Source of the DNA: an uncultured Bacteroidota bacterium
GTDB taxonomy: Bacteria > Bacteroidota > Bacteroidia > Bacteroidales > 4484-276
Direction of reading: 5' to 3'
NCBI GenBank assembly: GCA_903944895.1
Contig: CAJATL010000298.1
Location: forward strand, 1 to 52,743
Length of the DNA: 52,743 nt
Shown: piece by piece, positions 52,538 to 52,743 of the stretch
Layout of the letters: every line of letters begins with the position of its first letter
Position numbering within the stretch: the stretch's first letter is position 1
Translations under genes and position numbers: made by a program
Notes under the pieces: generated by a model
What the model was told of the DNA's origin: nothing
What the model saw: the letters and a program-made list of their open reading frames with translations, nothing else
The model's database searches: none

Positions 52538-52561
52538 TTTGTTCTGAAATTTGTTCTGAAA
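52538..52561. repeat. Two tandem 12-nt copies of TTTGTTCTGAAA
   Basis: Exact tandem duplication at 52538-52549 and 52550-52561, just past the tRNA terminator. The function is not known; it could be a recombination core or chance. Confidence 0.5.
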
Positions 52562-52743
52562 ACTAATTTATTGATAAAAAAACCTTCTTTTATTCCTTTT
52601 TTGGATGCTACTGGTAAGGCATATTTTCGGGATAAAGGATTCCATCGAAGCTCAACCAGATCGCGTGCTGATGGAACAGCAACTTGCAAGGCCATTATTG
52701 AGCAATACCGCTTTGATGTTCGATTGTTTGCCACGGTTCCCGG
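52562..52743. other. Unresolved right edge
   Basis: Both strands remain open from about 52571 to the right edge: a plus frame from TTG 52571 and a minus frame ending at 52519. The peptides are short, share no family pattern I know, and the sequence runs off the window. I do not call a gene here. Confidence 0.3.

Noticed and set aside
52519..52734. Possible integrase or phage gene at the right edge
   Set aside because: Peptide MANNRTSKRYCSI and the plus frame carry no integrase motif; truncated by the window, so not called.
1..52743. CRISPR arrays, rRNA genes, insertion sequences
   Set aside because: No regularly spaced repeats, rRNA signatures or transposase motifs were seen.

Overview
The window is a chromosomal segment of a Bacteroidota bacterium, probably class Bacteroidia; I cannot place it to genus. 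The evidence is a moderate-to-low GC content, promoter elements of the Bacteroidota type (TTTG, 19-20 nt, TAnnTTTG), few Shine-Dalgarno sites, a type IX secretion sorting domain, type III glutamine synthetase, and phylum-typical families (DUF4831, DUF6624, DUF4199, the DUF4105/Lnb lipoprotein acyltransferase, TonB C-terminal proteins). It carries about 43 protein genes, one SRP RNA and one tRNA-Lys. No CRISPR array, rRNA, insertion sequence or prophage is visible.

Layout. 1-3797: a partial FemAB/GNAT-like gene on the minus strand, a three-histidine-box fatty acid desaturase, UDP-GlcNAc 2-epimerase and a secreted DUF6624 protein. 4081-11141: a saccharopine dehydrogenase-like gene, then the homogentisate pathway of tyrosine breakdown (hmgA, hpd, fahA) running into a flavin reductase and a lycopene-cyclase-family flavoprotein. 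11235-13296 (minus): a class IV aminotransferase and an unrecognised protein whose C-terminal part resembles the lid of sigma54 activators without the ATPase core. 13675-18989: a cluster of an unknown membrane protein, a VTC-type polyphosphate polymerase, DUF4956, a very divergent secreted CotH-like kinase and a secreted ankyrin plus PPP-phosphatase fusion. I consider this the most interesting region.

19013-29786: Lon-substrate-binding-domain protein, TlpA-like lipoprotein, M14 carboxypeptidase, a short SSB lacking the acidic tail, two small unknown genes, a palindrome-rich intergenic region, Lnb, a large CotH/lamin-tail T9SS cargo protein and TruC. 29942-43911: TPR protein, gyrA, clpC, two acyl-CoA dehydrogenases, a soluble TonB-domain protein, DUF4831 and glutamine synthetase III. 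44052-51111 (minus): a sodium/solute symporter, then a compact run encoding all four steps from sedoheptulose 7-phosphate to GDP-D-glycero-D-manno-heptose (gmhA, hddA, gmhB, hddC) with two glycosyltransferases and a DUF4199 membrane protein. 51218 to the end: SRP RNA, a YciO-type protein and tRNA-Lys, after which the sequence at the right edge is unresolved.

Functional themes are aromatic amino acid and fatty acid catabolism, cell-surface glycan precursor synthesis, secretion and lipoprotein maturation, and a possible envelope phosphate/phosphorylation module. All start sites, motif positions and pairings were read by eye; no database or structure search was run.
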